Origin: Archivesica marissinica
Lineage: Eukaryota; Mollusca; Bivalvia; Venerida; Vesicomyidae
Assembly: GCA_014843695.1 (NCBI GenBank)
Contig: CM026398.1
Coordinates: 42,636,166 to 42,700,165 of the forward strand
Length of the DNA: 64,000 nucleotides
Reading direction: 5' to 3'
In this document: piece by piece, positions 59,529 through 64,000 of the stretch
How positions within the stretch are numbered: the stretch's first letter is position 1
Layout of the letters: each line of letters opens with the position of its first letter
Notes under the pieces: model-generated
What the model was told of the DNA's origin: nothing
The model's input: the letters and a program-made list of their open reading frames with translations, nothing else
Database searches by the model: none
Position numbers and translations under genes: made by a program

Positions 59529-60054
59529 GATCAAACAGCCATAACTAAGCCTACTTCCAAGAAGTGTATCACAGAGTGTAGTCGGTCCAGTGATTGGGTC
59601 GATCCCTACCTACGAGGCTCCCACTACACCTGTGACATCTTCCTCGGAATAGACTCCATTTGAATGTTACGCAAATACTATTCTCAACACGGACTATCAT
59701 ATGCAAGGGCTACCATATATACAGTATTGCCTAATTAATTAATGTTAAATAGGTAATCTATTACATTAGCTTAATTAACATAGATTTATGTTCAAAGATA
59801 ACAATAAAAACAGCGAGGATGTGTGTAATCTTCATTATAATAACTGGAGTGGTTTGTAAATTCAATGTGTTTCGTTAAAATACCGCAGACCGTTTTGGGC
59901 AATTCCTTTAGTAATTTACATAGTTATTTCCCTTTTATCAGCCACGTCATTTATTTCACAGAACACACAATCAGAGAATTCATGTGCATATTTTCTAGAT
60001 GATTTCTGGTGTCGTCTAGCACACACATGTGTTTAAAGTTTAAACATTATTTAT
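59529..60054. other. unique sequence, no gene seen
   Basis: No feature supported. GGGTCGATCCCT near 59597 resembles a box B but has no tRNA fold around it. Confidence 0.35.
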
Positions 60055-60294
60055 TTTACAACGACTGCGAAGCAAGTTTTAACAACTTATATTAATCACT
60101 CGCGTTGGCGCGGATGAAAGCGTATATGTGGTCATTCATGTGGGAGGAAACAGGAGTACCCGGAGAAAACCCACCCGTCCGATCCGGCGACCATCCGTAC
60201 CATCGCACATACTTCCCTGTCCGAGGATCGAACCGGGGTTGCATTGGTGAGAGGCGAGCGCACTAACCACTGCGCTAATCGGACATGTGTACAC
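60055..60294 (-). mobile_element. tRNA-derived SINE (family 3), intact polymerase III boxes
   Basis: Reading the minus strand from 60293: acceptor-like GTCCGAT, box A TAGCGCAGTGG, a variable anticodon region, box B GGTTCGATCCT and CTCGGAC closing a 6-bp acceptor stem. The body contains TTTTCTCCGGGTACTCC and TTTCCTCCCACATG, a block I associate with interspersed repeats of marine invertebrates. The tail region (AAGCAAGTTTTAACAAC on the plus strand) resembles a stretch near 29700, weakly. Single full copy here. Confidence 0.8.
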
Positions 60295-60324
60295 TCATCT
60301 GGATGGAAGGAGTAAACTATATTG

Positions 60325-60895
60325 GCTGTGGTCTCGTATTTTCTAGACAATATCTCGTGCCATATCGCACATATGTGTATTGTCTAGACAATGTCTCGTG
60401 CCATATCGCACATATGTGTATTTTCTAGACAATATCTCGTGCCATATCGCACATATGTGTATTTTCTAGACAATATCTCGTGCCATATCGCACATATGTG
60501 TATTTTCTAGACAATATCTTGTGCCATATCGCATATATGTGTATTGTCTAGAAAATGTCTCGTGCCATATCACACATATGTGTATTGTATAGACAATGTC
60601 TCGTGCCATATCGCACATATGTGTATTGTATAGACAATATCTAGTGCCATATCGCACATATGTGTATTGTATAGACAATGTCTCGTGCCATATCGCACAT
60701 ATGTGTATTGTATAGACAATATCTAGTGCCATATCGCACATATGTGTATTGCATAGACAATGTCTCGTGCCATATCGCACATATGTGTATTGTATAGACA
60801 ATATCTAGTGCCATATCGCACATGTGTGTATTTTCTAGACCATAGCTCGTGCCATATCGCACATATGTGTATTTTCTAGACAATAGCTCGTGTCT
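60325..60895. repeat. 41-bp minisatellite, about 14 copies
   Basis: The unit contains TCTAGACAATATCTCGTG, CCATATCGCACATATGTG and TATT. Copies alternate between TTTTCTAGAC, TTGTATAGAC and TTGTCTAGAC and between CTCGTG and CTAGTG, giving an 82-bp alternation at 60590-60830. It lies 30 bases from the SINE head. Confidence 0.96.
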
Positions 60896-61534
60896 GTGTA
60901 CGCGTACTTTGTGTAAATAACTCAATAAATGCATATCTCGCCGTGCATCATTGCAATGCAAAGATTGTCCAAGACGTAGGTGAAATTAAAACCGCAAACA
61001 AGACAATGCCTGATCCAACATATAATAGGCCTACTCGTACGTGCTCATTAAGAAATTATTCTCAGAATTTCCTTAGTTTCATTTAATGAGTCAGTTTTGT
61101 CATTGTCATATTCCAAACCACAATTATCTGTTCCAGATAGTTTTTATGAAATCGGGTCGATTTCTCAGGTAACAACAACAGGAGTAAACGATGAGTAATA
61201 ATTGGAAATCAACACACACAAAAATCAGAGCGAATCATCGTAATTAATTTGCAATCGATACTGCTGAAGAGACTAAGCGTTGCTAATAAAGATCCAAGAC
61301 GTCGGTTTACTGAGAAACAAACGACTTTAATGAATAGTTATTGGTCTGTGTCTCATGCCCATGTCGCCAGACATTACGTCGTATATTCAGCTGAGATCCA
61401 ACAGTCTTAGAGAATAACGTGACGACCATGTAATGAATTAGGATGACTATTGACAAGGTGACTACAGAGGCATGTATTTATGTGCAATACTTACTTCTAT
61501 AAATAGCCTGGATTTGTTTACCATGCGTCATACA
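60896..61534. other. unique sequence, no gene seen
   Basis: No gene or element supported. Confidence 0.4.
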
Positions 61535-61825
61535 GACGGGTCTGTAGTCGAGTGGTAACACGCTGGACTGGTAATCCAGGGATCGCAGGTTCAATCCCCC
61601 GTCTGACCTTAATACAATTAACAGTCTTTCAGATGGGACGTTAAACCGAGATATCGTGTCTGTGCTGTACACCGTGCACGTAAAACGTAAAAGAACCAGA
61701 GGAGACTCTGGAATGGGTCACTGCCTGTATCATTGCACTATCCTCCAAAATCTAAAATGACTAATCTTTTCAGGAGGCGTCGCTCATATGGGTAACCGGT
61801 AGCGACGATAAATAAACGTAAAACA
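61535..61825 (+). mobile_element. SINE family 1, full length, best tRNA-like head
   Basis: AGACGGG at the start pairs perfectly with CCCGTCT after the T arm (7-bp acceptor stem). Box A is TAGTCGAGTGG; the anticodon stem CTGGA/TCCAG closes a 7-base loop, CTGGTAA, giving anticodon GGT (Thr-like); box B is GGTTCAATCCC. The body is GATGGGACGTTAAACCGAG, GACTCTGGAATGGGTC, ATCATTGCACTATCCTCC. The 3' end has the hairpin GCGTCGCT...AGCGACG and an AAATAAACGTAAAACAC tail. The T stem is mispaired, so it is a SINE and not a tRNA gene. Confidence 0.95.
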
Positions 61826-62036
61826 CAGACTCTGTCATTGTTTGCTCGGCGAGTATTTGAAGTATTGGATGCAGGCATATACCTTTCTTTGTCACGCCTA
61901 TTATGTAGTAATTTTACAAATTACGGAGCTGATATTTTATTGCCCTAATGGTTCAATATTTTCAATAAATAAACGTAAAAACACACACGCCATGCGTCAT
62001 TATATACATATATGTGCGTTGCAGGATTGTTCTGTT
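61826..62036. other. unique spacer
   Basis: No feature supported. Confidence 0.35.
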
Positions 62037-62320
62037 GTTAGTGGTTTAATATCCCACCAACAGCTTAGGGCCATATGACGCCTCTCAAGCTAACGTTGGT
62101 GGCGGAAGACCCATGGTGCCCTTCCGAGCAGTATTTCAGTCAAGGACGGACATACGAGCAGAATCACCGACCTATCGAAAACTAGTTGAATGGCTTCTAA
62201 ACATGAAATAATTCGACACTTCATGTGTGATTCGAACATGCAGCTGCGGGCGAGGGACACGTCTTGTGAAGTTAACGGCCGTTACCACTCTGGCATGGAG
62301 GCCGCTGGTCTGGTATTGTT
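62037..62320 (-). mobile_element. probable tRNA-derived SINE (family 4), Leu/Ser-type head
   Basis: On the minus strand from about 62312: GCGGCCTCCATGCCAGAGTGGTAACG gives a class-II-like D arm (box A TGCCAGAGTGG). A long variable arm and a box-B-like TGTTCGAATCA follow about 55 bases later. The body runs to GGTGGGATATTAAACCAC at the left end (TTAGTGGTTTAATATCCC on the plus strand). The length of about 280 bp fits a SINE. There is only one copy in the window, so the ends are approximate. Confidence 0.5.
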
Positions 62321-62484
62321 GTTGTACGTTACACTTATTTCGAAAATATGTCAAAGTGCAAACATTTTTTATTTCCACCAAGAGTTTTATTGTGTCATAT
62401 TACACAGGCTTTTGACATAACAAAACCATTATTCCCATTTCTGTTCAAATTTCTCCTACCCCAATGTCCTATTTGTACTGTACT

Positions 62485-62776
62485 ATTTTTTTTACGTTTA
62501 TTTATCGTCGCTACCGGTTGCCCATATGAGCAACGCCTCCTGAAGAGATTAGTTATTTTAGATTTTGGAGGATAGTGCATGATACAGACAGAGACCCATC
62601 CCAGAATATCCCCTGGTTCTTTTACGTGCACGGTGTAAAGCACCGACACGAGACCTCGGTTTAACGTTCCATCTGAAAGACTGTTAATTTTATTAGGGTC
62701 AGACGGGGGATCGAACCTGCGATCCCTGGATTACGAGTCCAGCGTGTTACCACTGGACTACAGATCCGTCTGTGTT
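62485..62776 (-). mobile_element. SINE family 1, full length
   Basis: Tail TTTACGTTTATTTATCG, 3' hairpin with one arm base changed (GAGCAACG), the standard body, and head ending GACTACAGATCCGTCTG. The anticodon loop region reads GGATTACGAGTCCAG, one base different from the other copies. Confidence 0.95.
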
Positions 62777-62989
62777 ATTATATATCTTATTTCATTATTT
62801 ATACATGTACGTACCTAGTATAGCAGTGCCATGCTATACGAAGACCTCTATAAGCTATAATAGCTTTCGGTTCTAATCCCTTTTCATTCATGTATCTAAA
62901 TTTTGTGTAAACTGTATGTTTGTATATGTTCTATGGTTTAACATCATTACATATTTCGTCACCTATATTATTCTGGTTTGAAGGATATA
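62777..62989. other. unique spacer
   Basis: No feature supported. Confidence 0.35.
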
Positions 62990-62996
62990 TACATGT

Positions 62997-63755
62997 ATAC
63001 TAGAGGTCATAGAAAACGCGCACCTACATTATATACTAGAGGACATAGAAAACGCACACCTACATTATATACTAGAGGACATAGAAAACGCACACCTACA
63101 TTATATACTAGAGGACATAGAAAACGCACACCTACATTATATACTAGAGGACATAGAAAACGCACACCTACATTATATACTAGAGGACATAGAAAACGCA
63201 CACCTACATTATATACTAGAGGACATAGAAAACGCACACCTACATTATATACTAGAGGACATAGAAAACGCACACCTACATTATATACTAGAGGACATAA
63301 GAAAAACACACCTACATTATATACTAGAGGACATAGAAAACGCACACCTACATTATATACTAGAGGACATAGAAAACGCACACCTACATTATATACTAGA
63401 GGACATAGAAAACGCACACCTACATTATATACTAGAGGACATAGAAAACGCACACCTACATTATATACTAGAGGACATAGAAAACGCACACCTACATTAT
63501 ATACTAGAGGACATAGAAAACGCACACCTACATTATATACTAGAGGACATAGAAAACGCACACCTACATTATATACTAGAGGACATAGAAAACGCACACC
63601 TACATTATATACTAGAGGACATAGAAAACGCACACCTACATTATATACTAGAGGACATAGAAAACGCACACCTATATTATATACTAGAGGACATAGAAAA
63701 CGCACACCTACATTATATACTAGATCACATAGTAAACGCACACCTACATTATATG
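62997..63755. repeat. 36-bp minisatellite, 21 near-identical copies
   Basis: The unit is ACTAGAGGACATAGAAAACG then CACACCTACATTATAT. Nearly all copies are identical. The first (GGTCATAG, GCGCACC), one near 63290 (GACATAAGAAAAACACACC, same length), one near 63670 (CCTATATTATA) and the last (GATCACATAGTAAACG) differ. Frames are open on both strands because the period is 12 codons (TRGHRKRTPTLY on the plus strand). A plus frame begins upstream at ATG 62978 and ends after the array at 63832, but no other evidence of coding exists. Confidence 0.97.
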
Positions 63756-64000
63756 ATTATTATTACATGAAAACGAAACACGAAGGATCCCATCAAAGAT
63801 ATATCACATCTTTATTACACACCACAAACTGAACAACTAAAAATATTCCAAAATGTTTAAAACTACGTATTTATATAGTAATTGTTTTTCATGTAAAACA
63901 CACTTATCCGAAGTTTGCGTTTTCTATGTATTGTACACAAAGGAGAATATTAAGACGGATGTCATGTACCGTGTTGGCACCGGGCTGTAGCCGTTACGAG
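63756..64000. other. unique sequence at the window end
   Basis: No feature recognised. Confidence 0.35.

Noticed and set aside
60225..60294. Functional tRNA gene on the minus strand
   Set aside because: A and B boxes are good, but no proper anticodon stem forms and a SINE body follows.
61535..61610. Functional tRNA-Thr gene
   Set aside because: The acceptor and anticodon stems pair, but the T stem does not, and the sequence continues into a SINE body shared by six other copies.
62997..63755. CRISPR array
   Set aside because: Repeats are contiguous without spacers and the DNA is eukaryotic. The same applies to the 45-, 39- and 50-bp arrays.
62978..63832. 284-codon frame TRGHRKRTPTLY repeated
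   Set aside because: The array is open on both strands and nearly identical at DNA level. Flanking codons are AT-rich and unstructured.
1..64000. Telomeric repeats or rDNA
   Set aside because: No TTAGGG-type runs and no rRNA-like sequence were seen.

Overview
This is eukaryotic, AT-rich, intron-bearing DNA, dominated by tandem repeats and transposable elements. It carries tRNA-derived SINEs, LINEs (non-LTR retrotransposons) with an apurinic endonuclease and a C-terminal CCHC knuckle, a Gypsy-like gag-protease fragment, a FLYWCH-MULE transposase, several MITEs and very long minisatellites. This mix suits an invertebrate animal. A mollusc (marine or freshwater) is my best guess; it is an inference from element style, not from a diagnostic host gene. 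There are no operons, prokaryotic genes, rRNAs or CRISPR arrays.

Layout. 1-5870: 45-bp minisatellite. 5972-8049: two minus-strand exons with matching intron phase, from an unrecognised host gene. 8166-8875: 18-bp minisatellite. 9291-10290: 1000-N gap followed by purine microsatellite. 11.0-15.8 kb: interspersed repeats, a 69-bp array and SINE pieces. 16.1-20.0 kb: a dead Gypsy-like element whose gag is split by a LINE and whose gag/protease junction carries a canonical -1 slippery heptamer. 20.0-21.9 kb: MITEs. 22.0-26.2 kb: an L1/Tx1-like LINE flanked by a 14-bp target-site duplication. 28.1-29.5 kb: a 473-codon exon of a putative secreted host protein. 29.9-31.1 kb: a SINE, a large hairpin and a 200-bp Tigger-like MITE. 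31.1-33.9 kb: a 39-bp array and a degenerate ACTGACC-type array. 34.1-36.8 kb: an intact MULE transposase bracketed by two pieces of a LINE reverse-transcriptase C-terminus, then a SINE with a perfect 12-bp duplication. 37.4-39.1 kb: TG/TATG array, then a second 1000-N gap. 40.1-53.3 kb: a 50-bp satellite of about 263 copies. 54.0-63.8 kb: four more SINE families or copies, a foldback element and arrays of 19, 41 and 36 bp.

How the parts relate. Tandem arrays make up close to half of the window. The only convincing host coding sequence is the minus-strand exon pair (5972-6153, 7909-8049) and the plus-strand secreted-protein exon (28103-29521). The only apparently intact mobile-element gene is the MULE transposase at 34535-35932. 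Most long open frames elsewhere exist only because repeat periods of 45, 39, 36, 18 and 69 bp are multiples of three. The best candidates for something not yet described are the secreted-protein exon, the two-exon gene between minisatellites, the 7-copy SINE family with a conserved 3' hairpin, and the probable gag/protease frameshift signal.
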